DNA of 64,000 nucleotides from the NCBI GenBank assembly GCA_014649155.1, contig BMSM01000001.1, forward strand, positions 62,001 through 126,000, given 5' to 3'. Position numbers and translations under genes: made by a program. The notes under the pieces are model-generated. The model was not told the origin of the DNA and searched no databases. It saw only the letters and a program-made list of their open reading frames with translations. The stretch is from Streptomyces griseoviridis (GTDB lineage Bacteria; Actinomycetota; Actinomycetes; Streptomycetales; Streptomycetaceae). This document shows, piece by piece, positions 1 through 10,004 of the stretch. Every line of letters begins with the position of its first letter. Position 1 is the first letter of the stretch.

Positions 1-7
1 TTTCTAC

Positions 8-763
8 ATGCCTGAGCAGCCGCCCTACCTCCGCATCGCTGACGAACTCCGCCGGCAGATCGCGGAGCACGTGTGGGAGCCGGGAGACCGCCTGCCCTCA
101 CGCGCCCAGATCGGCCAGGAGTTCGGCGTGGGTGAGAACGTGGTGCGGCGGGCGCAGGAGTTGCTGATCTCCCAAGGTGTGCTGGAAGGCCGCGCTGGAT
201 CGGGGACTTACGTCGCTGAGCCCCGGCAGCGGGTACGCGTCGTCCGCTCGTCGGCGCGTGAGCAGCCCGCCGGGTCGCCGTTCCGTGCGGACATGAAGGC
301 CGTCGGCAAGCTGGGCGACTGGGAGAGCCGGACCGAGGCCAAGGTGCCGGCTCCGGCGGACATCGCGGCACGGCTTGGCGTCGGCGAAGGCGCGCTGTGT
401 GTCCGGACCGCGTACGAGTTCCTGGCCGATGGCCGCCCCGTGCAACTGTCGACGAGTTGGGAGCCGTACGACCTCACCGCCGGCACCCTCGTCGTCCTCC
501 CCGAGGGAGGGCCGCACGCCGGGACGGGCGTCGTGAACCGCATGGCCGCCATCGGCGTCACCGTCAGCCACGCCGTCGAGCAACCCGAACCCCGGCAGGC
601 GACCGCCGAGGAAGCGTCGTTACTCGGCATCCCGAAGGCCGCACTCGTCACGCACATCAAGCGGACGTACTACAGCGACGACGGGCGGCCGGTCGAGACG
701 GCGGACATCGTCGTGCCTGCCGCCCACTGCGAGATCGTCTACGAGATCCCGATCAACCGGTAG
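8..763 (+). CDS. GntR-family transcriptional regulator with UTRA domain
   Basis: A 251-residue cytoplasmic regulator. Residues about 5-70 form the GntR winged helix (YLRIADELRRQI, then the recognition segment ending in GVLEGRAGSGTYV). Residues about 90-245 form a UTRA effector-binding domain with the typical end QATAEEASLLGIP and the closing hydrophobic strand. Proteins of this HutC/UTRA subfamily repress nearby metabolic or transfer genes until a small ligand binds. The effector cannot be read from sequence. The ATG at position 8 fits the domain start, but a further upstream start outside the window cannot be excluded. No obvious target gene lies next to it inside the window. Confidence 0.9.
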   Translation: MPEQPPYLRIADELRRQIAEHVWEPGDRLPSRAQIGQEFGVGENVVRRAQELLISQGVLEGRAGSGTYVAEPRQRVRVVRSSAREQPAGSPFRADMKAVGKLGDWESRTEAKVPAPADIAARLGVGEGALCVRTAYEFLADGRPVQLSTSWEPYDLTAGTLVVLPEGGPHAGTGVVNRMAAIGVTVSHAVEQPEPRQATAEEASLLGIPKAALVTHIKRTYYSDDGRPVETADIVVPAAHCEIVYEIPINR

Positions 764-827
764 GACTGCCTCGCGTGGGTCGCTTCCGCGACCTATCGGT
801 GCCCGTAGGCAGGGAGCGGGGAAGGCA

Positions 828-1097
828 TCAAGCCCCGGGCACACGCGTCGACGTCCACCAGGCCGTGACGCGGTACGCCATCCCGTCCACGTCGTACGGC
901 TGGCTCAATCCGAAGTGGTCGGTCAGCTCACGATGGAGAAACGCGCGGATCTGCCCCCGGTCGGCGCCGCCCCTCAGCCGGTCGAGGACCGGGCCGATCA
1001 TGCAGCCGTACTCGTCGTCCACGGAGTCGGCCACGCCGATCGGGTCCCACTCGTTGAGCAGGCGCCGTAGATCGTCGTACACGTCCGCTGCTGTCAT
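828..1097 (-). CDS. Small hypothetical protein (DUF1871-like)
   Basis: An 89-residue acidic cytoplasmic protein with no signal peptide or membrane segment. The pattern LNEWDPIGV followed by a region predicted to be helical resembles DUF1871-type small proteins, whose role is unknown. It converges with the GntR gene and has no close partner on its own strand. The Shine-Dalgarno upstream of its ATG is weak. Codon use has the expected G/C third-position bias and it does not sit inside another gene, so I consider it real, but the family call is tentative. Confidence 0.6.
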   Translation of the reverse strand: MTAADVYDDLRRLLNEWDPIGVADSVDDEYGCMIGPVLDRLRGGADRGQIRAFLHRELTDHFGLSQPYDVDGMAYRVTAWWTSTRVPGA

Positions 1098-1328
1098 GGC
1101 CGCAGGATGTCATGGCCCCTGAGTGATCGCTCCTGGGCCGTCTCTGGGCCGTCCAAAGGCGCCCGAGGCCGATCGACGGCGACCGGCAGTGACAGACGAC
1201 AGTCAGGCGCTCGCCCAGGAACCCCAGGTCAAAGCCCTCCCCGCGAACACGTTTCCTCCCAGGCCTAGCGGTACGGCAAGATGGGGTGTATCTGCCCACT
1301 GCCTGATTTAGCTGCCGGACGGTTTCTC

Positions 1329-2993
<1,665 letters not shown>

Positions 2994-2999
2994 TCGACC

Positions 3000-3425
3000 T
3001 TGCGGCACATCTACCGCTGCCCGCTGCGCTGGGCGGACATGGACGCGTACGGTCACGTCAACAACGTGGTCTTCCTGCGTTACCTGGAGGAAGCCCGGAT
3101 CGACTTCCTGTTCCGCCCGGACAAGGATTTCCAGCAGGGGTCGGTGGTGGCCCGCCACGAGATCGACTACAAGCGGCAGCTCGTCCACCGGCACCGCCCG
3201 GTCGACATCGAGCTGTGGGTCACGGAGATAAAGGCCGCGTCCTTCACCCTCTCCTACGAGGTGAAGGACGACGACCTGGTCTACGTCAGGGCGTCGACGG
3301 TCATCGTGCCGTTCGACTTCGAGGCGCAGCGGCCCCGCCGGATCACCGCCGAGGAACGGGAGTTCCTGGAGGAGTACCGGGACGACACGAAGGACGACGA
3401 GAAGGCAGAGGCCGTCGCCGCATGA
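3000..3425 (+). CDS. Acyl-CoA thioesterase, hotdog fold
   Basis: A 141-residue single-hotdog protein of the 4-hydroxybenzoyl-CoA thioesterase family. The active-site region WADMDAYGHVNNVVFLRYLEEAR lies near residues 11-33, with the Asp and the HVNN helix start typical of YbgC/FadM-like enzymes that hydrolyse acyl-CoA thioesters in the cytoplasm. The substrate is not predictable. Translation starts at TTG, six bases after the ettA stop, so the two are probably cotranscribed. The stop codon overlaps the ATG of the next gene (ATGA), suggesting translational coupling. Confidence 0.88.
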   Translation: MRHIYRCPLRWADMDAYGHVNNVVFLRYLEEARIDFLFRPDKDFQQGSVVARHEIDYKRQLVHRHRPVDIELWVTEIKAASFTLSYEVKDDDLVYVRASTVIVPFDFEAQRPRRITAEEREFLEEYRDDTKDDEKAEAVAA

Positions 3426-4099
3426 CGGTGCTGCACCTCGCCGACGAGGGGGAGGCCGCGGACCTCGCGGCCTTCCTCTCCCGGCTGCTCCACTACGACC
3501 GTTCCGCCGCGGTGCGCCTCCAGGCGGCCGGCACCGCGCTCGCCGTCTTCGGACGCCCGCCGTCCTTCGAGGTGCTGGCGATCCGCGCGGTGCGGCTGGC
3601 GAAGCCGTACGAGGACGGCCTGGACGCCCTCCTCGACGTGACCGTCTCCGCCGGTGAGCTGCTGGAGGCGGTCGAGGAGAAGGCGGCCACGGCCGCCGTG
3701 CCGGCGGCGGTCACCGGGCCGCCGTGGGCGGGCGTGCTGCCCCCGCGCGGCGGCTGGCGGCCCGAGCCCGGGCCCGGACTGCCGTCCCTGGACGCGCTGC
3801 GCGCCCTGGTCGCCGCCGGGATCACCGAGTTCAAGGCGCGGACCCGGGAGCTGGAGGCCGAGCGGCGCACCCGCGCCGAGTACGACCGGATAGGGCGGGA
3901 CATCTGGTCCCGTACCGTGGCCGGGACCCGGCTGCCGGTCCGGGCCGTGCACGCGGCCCAGTCGCTGGGCTTCCTGCGCGGTGAGGGCGGCCTCGCCCTG
4001 GTCGCCTCGGGGGCGTGGCTGCGGCTGCGCACGCCCTACGGTTCCGTCGCCGTACGCCGGGCGGGCACCGGGACGCTGGGGATCAGTCCGGCGCGTTGA
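3422..4099 (+). CDS. Hypothetical protein coupled to thioesterase
   Basis: A 225-residue protein that I do not recognise. It is rich in Ala, Leu and Arg, has no signal peptide or membrane helix, and has a helical stretch around residues 140-170 (FKARTRELEAERRTRAEYDR) that may form a short coiled coil. Its ATG overlaps the stop of the thioesterase gene by four bases, making an ettA-thioesterase-hypothetical unit. It ends within the 3' end of the convergent globin gene, overlapping it by 17 bases. Confidence 0.75.
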   Translation: MTVLHLADEGEAADLAAFLSRLLHYDRSAAVRLQAAGTALAVFGRPPSFEVLAIRAVRLAKPYEDGLDALLDVTVSAGELLEAVEEKAATAAVPAAVTGPPWAGVLPPRGGWRPEPGPGLPSLDALRALVAAGITEFKARTRELEAERRTRAEYDRIGRDIWSRTVAGTRLPVRAVHAAQSLGFLRGEGGLALVASGAWLRLRTPYGSVAVRRAGTGTLGISPAR

Positions 4100-4487
4100 C
4101 CATCGACGCCGCCGCGTACGTCAGGTATTTCCACAGCGTCTGCTCGTGCTCCTCGGACAGGCCCAGCTCGTCGACCGCGTCCCGCATGTGCTTCAGCCAG
4201 GCGTCGTGCGCCGCCCGGTCGACGGTGAACGGGGCGTGGCGCATCCGCAGCCGGGGATGGCCCCGGTTGTCGCTGTACGTCGTCGGACCGCCCCAGTACT
4301 GCATCAGGAACAGCGCCAGGCGCTCCTCGGCCGGACCGAGGTCCTCCTCGGGGTACATCGGCCGCAGCAGCGGGTCGCCGGCCACTCCCTCGTAGAAACG
4401 GTGGACGAGCCGGCGGAAGGTCTCCTCCCCGCCGACCTGCTCGTAGAAGGTCTGCTCCTGCAGCGTGCCGCGCCGAATCTCATTCAC
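4083..4487 (-). CDS. glbO: Truncated hemoglobin, group II (GlbO-like)
   Basis: A 134-residue group II truncated globin. The B-helix Tyr is in FYEGVAGDP, the proximal His in LRMRHAPF, and the group II Trp in DAWLKHM; the EF loop contains YWGGPTTYSDNRGHP. This family binds heme and handles O2 or NO, or takes part in redox chemistry, in the cytoplasm; the precise role in Streptomyces is uncertain. The length is normal. The gene stands alone, converging on the hypothetical gene to its left and divergent from the methyltransferase gene to its right. Confidence 0.92.
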   Translation of the reverse strand: MNEIRRGTLQEQTFYEQVGGEETFRRLVHRFYEGVAGDPLLRPMYPEEDLGPAEERLALFLMQYWGGPTTYSDNRGHPRLRMRHAPFTVDRAAHDAWLKHMRDAVDELGLSEEHEQTLWKYLTYAAASMVNAPD

Positions 4488-4570
4488 GGTCCCATGGTCT
4501 CAGACCGGTGGGACCAGGACCCGGGTCCTACGACCCGTCCCGGACCCGGCCCCGCCCGTACTGTGGAGAC

Positions 4571-5566
4571 ATGGGCGGATTCGCTCCCGGACAGGACCGC
4601 GACCCGGACGGCCTCGCCGCCTCGGCGCGGGCCGCGCTGGTCCGGGAGATCGAGCTGAGCGGCGCCTGGGCCGGCGACCCGGTCTGGCGGGCCGCCTTCG
4701 AGGCGGTCCCGCGCCACCTCTTCGTGCCGTACTACTACGTCGGCGCCGTCGGCGGCTACGAGCGCCGGTGGAACGGCCACCCGGACCCGGCGGCGCGCGA
4801 GCGCTGGCTGCGCGGCGCCTACGCCGACACCCCGCTCGCCACCCGGCTGCGCGACGGCGAACTGCTCTCCTCCAGCAGCCAGCCCTCGCTGATGGCGATG
4901 ATGCTGGTCGCGCTGGGGGTGGCGGACGGCGACCGGGTCCTGGAGATCGGTGCGGGGACCGGGTACAACGCGGCGCTGCTCTGCCACCGGCTCGGCGACG
5001 ACCGCCTGGTCACCACCGTCGACCTCGACCCGGAGATCACCGAGTCCGCCCGCCGGCACCTGGCCGCCGCCGGATTCCACCCGGCCGTCGTCACCGGCGA
5101 CGGGGCGCGCGGGGTGCCCGAGCGCGCCCCCTTTGACCGGGTCATCGCGACCTGCGCGCTGTCCGCCGTACCGCTGGCCTGGGTCGCGCAGTGCCGGCCC
5201 GGCGGACGTGTCCTCACCCCGCTGGCCACCGGCCTGGTCACACTCGCGGTGCGGGACCCGCGGCACGCCGAGGGCCGTTTCCTGGAGACGCCCGCCTACT
5301 TCGTGCCGCTGCGCGGCGGCGAACCGGCGGCCGGGCTGCCCGCGCCGGGCCTGAGCGGCGTACCGCGGTGGGTGCGGGACGACGACCTGTTCCGCTTCCT
5401 GCTCGCGCTGAGCCGGGGCGGCCTCGACCCGCGGGAGGCGTACGCGCTCTGGGAGCGCGAGGGCGCGCCGCGCCGGGAGCGCTACGGCGTCACCGTGCGC
5501 GACGGGCGGGGGTGGGCCTGGCTGGACGACCCGGAGGGGCCGTACGTCTGGCCCCTCCCGGTCTGA
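4571..5566 (+). CDS. PCMT-like methyltransferase domain protein
   Basis: A 331-residue cytoplasmic protein related to protein-L-isoaspartate O-methyltransferase. Visible are VPRHLFVP near residue 45, the substrate-loop SSSSQPSLMAMML, and the SAM-binding motif I VLEIGAGTGYNAALL followed by the acidic end of strand 2 (VDLD). The C-terminal third is a lineage-specific extension. Streptomyces has several such proteins; some act as methyltransferases in peptide biosynthesis and others in protein repair, so the substrate is open. I chose the ATG at 4571, preceded by a GGAG-like ribosome site, rather than an in-frame ATG 63 bases upstream. A tandem repeat begins three bases after its stop. Confidence 0.85.
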   Translation: MGGFAPGQDRDPDGLAASARAALVREIELSGAWAGDPVWRAAFEAVPRHLFVPYYYVGAVGGYERRWNGHPDPAARERWLRGAYADTPLATRLRDGELLSSSSQPSLMAMMLVALGVADGDRVLEIGAGTGYNAALLCHRLGDDRLVTTVDLDPEITESARRHLAAAGFHPAVVTGDGARGVPERAPFDRVIATCALSAVPLAWVAQCRPGGRVLTPLATGLVTLAVRDPRHAEGRFLETPAYFVPLRGGEPAAGLPAPGLSGVPRWVRDDDLFRFLLALSRGGLDPREAYALWEREGAPRRERYGVTVRDGRGWAWLDDPEGPYVWPLPV

Positions 5567-5568
5567 TG

Positions 5569-5628
5569 ATCACCGGTCCGATCACCGGTCCGATCACCGG
5601 TCCGATCACCGGTCCGATCACCGGTCCG
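5569..5628. repeat. Five perfect 12-bp tandem repeats
   Basis: The unit ATCACCGGTCCG occurs five times head to tail without a single mismatch. It fills the gap between the stop of the methyltransferase gene (5566) and the stop of the convergent FHA gene (5632). Each unit contains the palindrome ACCGGT. The array could act as a variable-number repeat, a protein-binding cluster or a set of alternative hairpins at the ends of both transcripts. Confidence 0.95.
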
Positions 5629-5631
5629 GCC

Positions 5632-7035
5632 TCAGTCCCGGCGGACGGTGATCGTCGTCCAGGCACCGACGTGCACCCGGTCGCCGTCCTGGAGCGGCAC
5701 CGGCACGTACGGCTGGATGGGCTCCTCGCCGCCGTTGACCGTGGTGCCGTTGGTCGAGTTCTGGTCGACCACCGCCCAGCTGCCGTCCGGCTGGTGGACC
5801 AGGATGGCGTGCTGGTGCGAGACGCCCGGGTCCTCCGGCGGCACCGACAGGTCGATGTCGGGGGTGTCGCCGGTGGAGTGCCGGCGGCGGCCGATCGTGA
5901 GCTGGTTGCCGGTGAGCGGGCGCTGCTGCTCGGGCGAGTACGCGGGCAGGTTGAGGCCCGCGGCCTCCGGGCCGGAGCGCTGCATCATCGCCATGAAGTA
6001 CTCGCGGTCCGGGCCGATGGTCGCCGTCCAGGTGCCCGGCCCCTGCGGCGGCGGGGGCGCCTGCGGCTGCCGCGCCTCCTGGTGCCCTTGGTGCCCGTGG
6101 GGCGGCTGGGGCTGCGGCGGCTGTTGCTGCTGCTGGGGCGGGTAGCCGTAGCCCGGAGGCGGCGGGGGCGGGGCCTGGTGGCCGGGTGCCTGGGGGCCGC
6201 CGGGCCCCGGGTAGCCGTAGCCGTTCGGCGGGCCGGGCGGCGCGGGGGCGGGCGGGGCGCCGGCCGCGCCGGGGCCGCTCCGGCCGCCGCCGGGCGGGGC
6301 GATCCGCCAGTCGTCGTCACCGCCGCCGAAGGCCGGCCCGCCCGGCCGGGGCGGGGTGCCCGGCTGCGGACGGTCGCCCTCCTGCGGGAACGCGGGCGCG
6401 GGCGGCGGCGGGCCGGGCTGCTGCTGCCACGCCGGCGGGGGACCGCCGGCCGCCGGGCCGGGGCCGCCCGCCCGGCCGGGGTGCGTGCCACCGGGAGCGC
6501 CGGGGTGGCCGGGGCCGTTCGGTCCGCCGGGCGCGCCAGGACCGCCCGGCGCGGGGCCGGGCGGGGGCGGGACCGGGCGGGACGGGTCGCCGCCGAAGCC
6601 CGGGAAGTTCTGCGGGATCGGCTCGGCGGGCCGGTTCACCTGCGAGGGCCGGGAGCCCTGGTACTCCGGCGGACGCCCGCCGGGGTAGGAGTCACCGCCG
6701 CCGCCACCGCCGTAGGACGGACCCGGAGGGCCGGACGGCTGCTGGAAGTGGGGCGGCGGGCCGGAGGCCGGGCGCGGCGCGGCCGGGGTGTACGAGGTGG
6801 CCGTGTTGGTCAGGAAGTTCCACCGGCACTCCTCGCAGAACGGGGCGCCGCCCTCCCGGGGCGTGCGGCACTGCGGGCACAGTTCCGGGCCGGCTCCGGG
6901 GGCGGGCGGCGGATAGCCGTAACCGCCCGCCGGGGGCGGCGGGGGAGGCGGCGGCACGGCACCGGCCATGCGGTGACCGCAGACCTCGCACCAGTCGTCG
7001 GAACCCGACTGGTGTCCGTTCGGGCAGGTCGGCAT
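5632..7035 (-). CDS. FHA-domain protein with N-terminal zinc ribbons
   Basis: A 467-residue soluble protein. The N-terminus carries two zinc-ribbon-like modules: CPNGH...CEVCGH (residues 4-21) and a CPQC...CEEC pair. A long Pro/Gly-rich disordered linker follows. The last 95 residues form an FHA domain with GRRR, the SHQHA phosphothreonine-binding segment and STNGT. FHA domains bind phosphothreonine. It is the last gene of the PknG operon, so an attractive but unproven role is a substrate or adaptor of that kinase, as GarA is for mycobacterial PknG. Unlike GarA it is long, and I see no GarA-type N-terminal threonine pair. Confidence 0.9.
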   Translation of the reverse strand: MPTCPNGHQSGSDDWCEVCGHRMAGAVPPPPPPPPAGGYGYPPPAPGAGPELCPQCRTPREGGAPFCEECRWNFLTNTATSYTPAAPRPASGPPPHFQQPSGPPGPSYGGGGGGDSYPGGRPPEYQGSRPSQVNRPAEPIPQNFPGFGGDPSRPVPPPPGPAPGGPGAPGGPNGPGHPGAPGGTHPGRAGGPGPAAGGPPPAWQQQPGPPPPAPAFPQEGDRPQPGTPPRPGGPAFGGGDDDWRIAPPGGGRSGPGAAGAPPAPAPPGPPNGYGYPGPGGPQAPGHQAPPPPPPGYGYPPQQQQQPPQPQPPHGHQGHQEARQPQAPPPPQGPGTWTATIGPDREYFMAMMQRSGPEAAGLNLPAYSPEQQRPLTGNQLTIGRRRHSTGDTPDIDLSVPPEDPGVSHQHAILVHQPDGSWAVVDQNSTNGTTVNGGEEPIQPYVPVPLQDGDRVHVGAWTTITVRRD

Positions 7036-7107
7036 GTCGGCGCTTCCCCCTTTCCTGCAGGGTCCTGCTGTGGGCTGCTACGGCGGTACGACGTCACTCT
7101 CGAGACG

Positions 7108-8463
7108 TCACTTCTTTACACGAACAGTCTTTGTGGAACGGGTTTCGAGTGTCATCTCGTCCGCCTCCTCGACCTTCGCCTTCAGTCGCACAGTACCTGC
7201 CGCGGCGTCGACCACGTCCACCACCTTCGCAAGCAGTTTCGCTGTATCGGCGTTCCCGGAGGAGCCGGCGAGCTGAACGGCCCGGCCCAGTCTGGCCGTT
7301 GCCCCGTCCCGGTCGCCCGCTTTGCGCAGTTCCAGCCCTTCCTGGACGGCCCGGGCCAGTTCCGCCTGGCCGGTGTAGTGCGCGACCTGCGCGTTCAGGG
7401 AGGTGGAGGCGGCCAGGTCGTCCGTCCACACGGCCCGTACGAGACCCTGGGCGCCCAGGGGGTGCGCCGTGCCGTCGGGCCGGGGGACGACCAGGGAGAC
7501 GCGGGCGGCGAGCATCTCCTGGCCCAGGCCGGCGGGGGGCACGTCCACACAGACGTGGTAATCCCGGGACTCGTCGCCCCAGGACCCCGTGGGGTAGTCA
7601 CCGGCGCGGGCCGTCGCCTCCGTGCGGCGGCCGGTCAACTCCTCGACCGTGGGCGCGACCTGCTTGACGAACTTCACGGTGGAGCCGGCCGGGGTCCACA
7701 GCCGCAGGGCGACGTCCGCGACCTCCTTGCCCATGGCCGTCTCCATCATGCGCGCGAAGTCGGCGGCGAGCCCGGCCGGATCGGCGACGATGTCGGCGGT
7801 GCCGAGCAGCGCGGAGGCGACCGCTGTGACTTCTTTCACTTCCCAGTCGGTGCCCACGCCCCGCGCGTCACAGGTGAACCGCCCGGCGCAGGCGTCCAGC
7901 GTCGCCCGGAGGTCCTCGGGCGACTCGTGCTCGTTGCGCCCGTCGGTGAGCAGGATGCCGTGCCGGATCTCGACGTCCGCCGAGGCCAGCAGCCGGTCGG
8001 CCAGCCGCAGCCAGGTGCCGATGGCGGTGCCGCCGCCCGCGGTGAGCCGGCGCAGGGCCAGCTTGGCCTGCTCGCGCGTGGTGGCGTCGGCGACGGCGAG
8101 GCGCCCGCCGCCCGGATAGACCTCCTTGGCCACGTGCGTCCCGCCGATCACGCAGAAGCGCACCCCGTCGCGCAGGGTGTCGACCGCGGCGGCCGTGGCG
8201 TCCCGGGCGCCGCGCATCTTGGCCGGCGGGTGGTCCATCGAGCCCGAGCAGTCCACCATGACGGCCACGGCCGCGGCCGGGCCCCGGCCGGGCGCGTGGG
8301 GCGCGTACCGGTGGGGTGCCGTGACCGCGCCGCCGACGGTGCCGCCGCCGGTCGCGGTCACCGTCACGATCGCGTTGACCTCGCGCCCGCCCTCGGGCAG
8401 GTACTCGTTCTGGTACACGTCCACCGAGAAGCGCGGCGCGTTCGACTTCGAGAAATTGGCCAT
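7108..8463 (-). CDS. von Willebrand factor A domain protein
   Basis: A 451-residue protein with no clear signal peptide. It opens with a beta-rich segment (about residues 1-75), then a vWA domain with the MIDAS motif DCSGS (MVDCSGSMD), the Thr in GGGTAIG, and the third motif LLTDGRNE. The C-terminal part is mixed alpha/beta and ends with KTVRVKK. vWA domains bind protein partners through a divalent metal; here the partner is probably another operon product. I chose the ATG in ATGGCCAATTTC; a longer reading frame upstream runs antisense through the phosphatase coding region and is not credible. Confidence 0.88.
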   Translation of the reverse strand: MANFSKSNAPRFSVDVYQNEYLPEGGREVNAIVTVTATGGGTVGGAVTAPHRYAPHAPGRGPAAAVAVMVDCSGSMDHPPAKMRGARDATAAAVDTLRDGVRFCVIGGTHVAKEVYPGGGRLAVADATTREQAKLALRRLTAGGGTAIGTWLRLADRLLASADVEIRHGILLTDGRNEHESPEDLRATLDACAGRFTCDARGVGTDWEVKEVTAVASALLGTADIVADPAGLAADFARMMETAMGKEVADVALRLWTPAGSTVKFVKQVAPTVEELTGRRTEATARAGDYPTGSWGDESRDYHVCVDVPPAGLGQEMLAARVSLVVPRPDGTAHPLGAQGLVRAVWTDDLAASTSLNAQVAHYTGQAELARAVQEGLELRKAGDRDGATARLGRAVQLAGSSGNADTAKLLAKVVDVVDAAAGTVRLKAKVEEADEMTLETRSTKTVRVKK

Positions 8464-8518
8464 GCCCGTTCGCATCCCCCTCGACCGGGACCCCGCCGGG
8501 CGGGGCCGGTTGCGGTGA

Positions 8519-8541
8519 GCGGACCGCCCCCTGCGGTCCGC
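8519..8541. terminator. Hairpin between phosphatase and vWA genes
   Basis: A perfect 9-bp stem (GCGGACCGC / GCGGTCCGC) with a 5-base loop lies in the 128-base gap downstream of the PP2C gene. It has no U-tract. It could be a partial terminator or an mRNA-processing element that sets lower expression of the last two operon genes. Confidence 0.5.
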
Positions 8542-8591
8542 GAGGCCCGGTGCGCGTACGTGCGGGTGCTTGCGCGCCTTTTGTACCGGCC

Positions 8592-10001
8592 TCAGGCCGA
8601 TCCTGCCCCCTGCGGCGGGGCGGGGAACGGCACCACGGCCACTGTTACGTTGTCGTGGCCCCCGCCGTCCAGGGCGTGACCGACCAGGACTCGGGCGGCG
8701 TGCAGGGGGCGCGCGGCGGCGTCCGCCGGGACGATCTCGGCCATCTCCCCGGCCGACTCCGCGTAGTTCCACAGGCCGTCGGTGCAGACCACGACCACGC
8801 CGGCCCGGTCCGGCCGGTAGGACGCGGTGTGCGGGTCCAGTTCGTAGGCGTCGGCGCCGAGCCAGCCGGTGATGGCGTGGGCGCGTTCGTCGGCGTACGC
8901 CTCGGCCTCGCTCATCAGGCCCGCGGCGACCATCTGGGCGGCCCAGGAGTCGTCCTCGGTGAGGCGCGCGGGCGGCGCGGAACGGTCGGCCGGCACCCAG
9001 TAGACCCGGCTGTCGCCGACCCAGCCGACGACCAGCAGCCCGGCCGTGACGACGGCGCCGACCAGGGTGCACGCCGGGGCGTTCTGGTGCGGGGCGTGCT
9101 CGCGGGCCTCGGCGGTCCCGGGGGCGGCGCCGGCCAGGGCGTCCACCGCGCGGGCGGCGGCGACGATCGCGTCGTGCATGGCCTGCTGGGGGTGGGTGCC
9201 GCGGGGCAGGGCGTCGAGCAGCGTCTCGCGGGCCGCGCGGGAGGCGGCGAGGGACGCCTCGTCGGGGCGGGTCGCGGAGGAGACGCCGTCGCAGACGATG
9301 GCCACGGCGGCCGGGGTGCCGTCGGGCAGCGCGGTCCGGCCGACGCCGAACGCGTCCTCGTTGCGGTGGTGGCGCAGGCCCCGGTCGCTGACCGCGGCGA
9401 GGGGGCCGCACTCCTGCTCCATGTGGTCGCGCTCGCGGGGCTGGGCGTGCCCGCAGTTCTCGCAGTAGCCGTCGCCGTCGACACGGCCGGTCCGGCAGGC
9501 GACGCACAGGGCGCCGTCCGGAGCAGCGCCGTCCGGGGCGCCGGCGGGCGCGGGGAGCGGGCCGGGTTCCGGGGCGGGGGTGCTCATGCGCGGGTCCGGT
9601 TCCTGGAGGAGGTACTCGTCGGGCTCCTGGCCCCGGGCCTGCGGCACACCGGACGAGGCCGGCGCGGGCGGCCCGGCGTAGGGCGGTCCGGCCTGCGGCG
9701 CGAGGGGCGGTCCGGCGGGGGGCGACGGGACCATGGGCGGTCCGGCCGGCGGGGGCGGGGCGCCGGGCGGCAGCGCGGCCCCGTACGGCGCGGGCGGACC
9801 GGGGGCGGCCGGCCCGCCGCCGGGCGGCGCGCCGTTCATGACGATGGTCGGGCTGCCGGCCGCGTCCACCGGGTCCGCGGCCCGTTCCGGTACGGCGGAC
9901 AGCTCCAGCCCGCACGCACCGCAGAAGCGGTCTCCCGCCTCAACGGGCTCCGCACAGCCGGGACACAGCGGCCGGGCGGCCTGCCGGGGCATCTGCGACA
10001 T
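8592..10001 (-). CDS. PP2C-family Ser/Thr phosphatase with zinc ribbons
   Basis: A 469-residue soluble phosphatase. An N-terminal zinc ribbon (CPGC...CGAC) is followed by a Pro/Gly-rich linker to about residue 150, a second ribbon (CVAC...CENCGH), and a PP2C catalytic domain. All metal-binding motifs are present: SDRGLRHHRNEDAF, VCDGVSS, GWVGDSRVY, CTDGLW and HDNVTV. It should remove phosphates placed by the kinase encoded just upstream. The ATG lies three bases after the kinase stop; a TTG one codon further upstream is possible. Encoding kinase and phosphatase back to back suggests opposing enzymes on one target. Confidence 0.92.
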   Translation of the reverse strand: MSQMPRQAARPLCPGCAEPVEAGDRFCGACGLELSAVPERAADPVDAAGSPTIVMNGAPPGGGPAAPGPPAPYGAALPPGAPPPPAGPPMVPSPPAGPPLAPQAGPPYAGPPAPASSGVPQARGQEPDEYLLQEPDPRMSTPAPEPGPLPAPAGAPDGAAPDGALCVACRTGRVDGDGYCENCGHAQPRERDHMEQECGPLAAVSDRGLRHHRNEDAFGVGRTALPDGTPAAVAIVCDGVSSATRPDEASLAASRAARETLLDALPRGTHPQQAMHDAIVAAARAVDALAGAAPGTAEAREHAPHQNAPACTLVGAVVTAGLLVVGWVGDSRVYWVPADRSAPPARLTEDDSWAAQMVAAGLMSEAEAYADERAHAITGWLGADAYELDPHTASYRPDRAGVVVVCTDGLWNYAESAGEMAEIVPADAAARPLHAARVLVGHALDGGGHDNVTVAVVPFPAPPQGAGSA

Positions 10002-10004
10002 CAA

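Noticed and set aside
5569..5628. CRISPR array
   Set aside because: The 12-bp units are contiguous with no spacers, and no cas genes are present.
5191..8679. 1162-residue plus-strand frame
   Set aside because: Arg/Gly-rich reading of the antisense of the FHA and vWA genes, created by lack of stops in GC-rich DNA.
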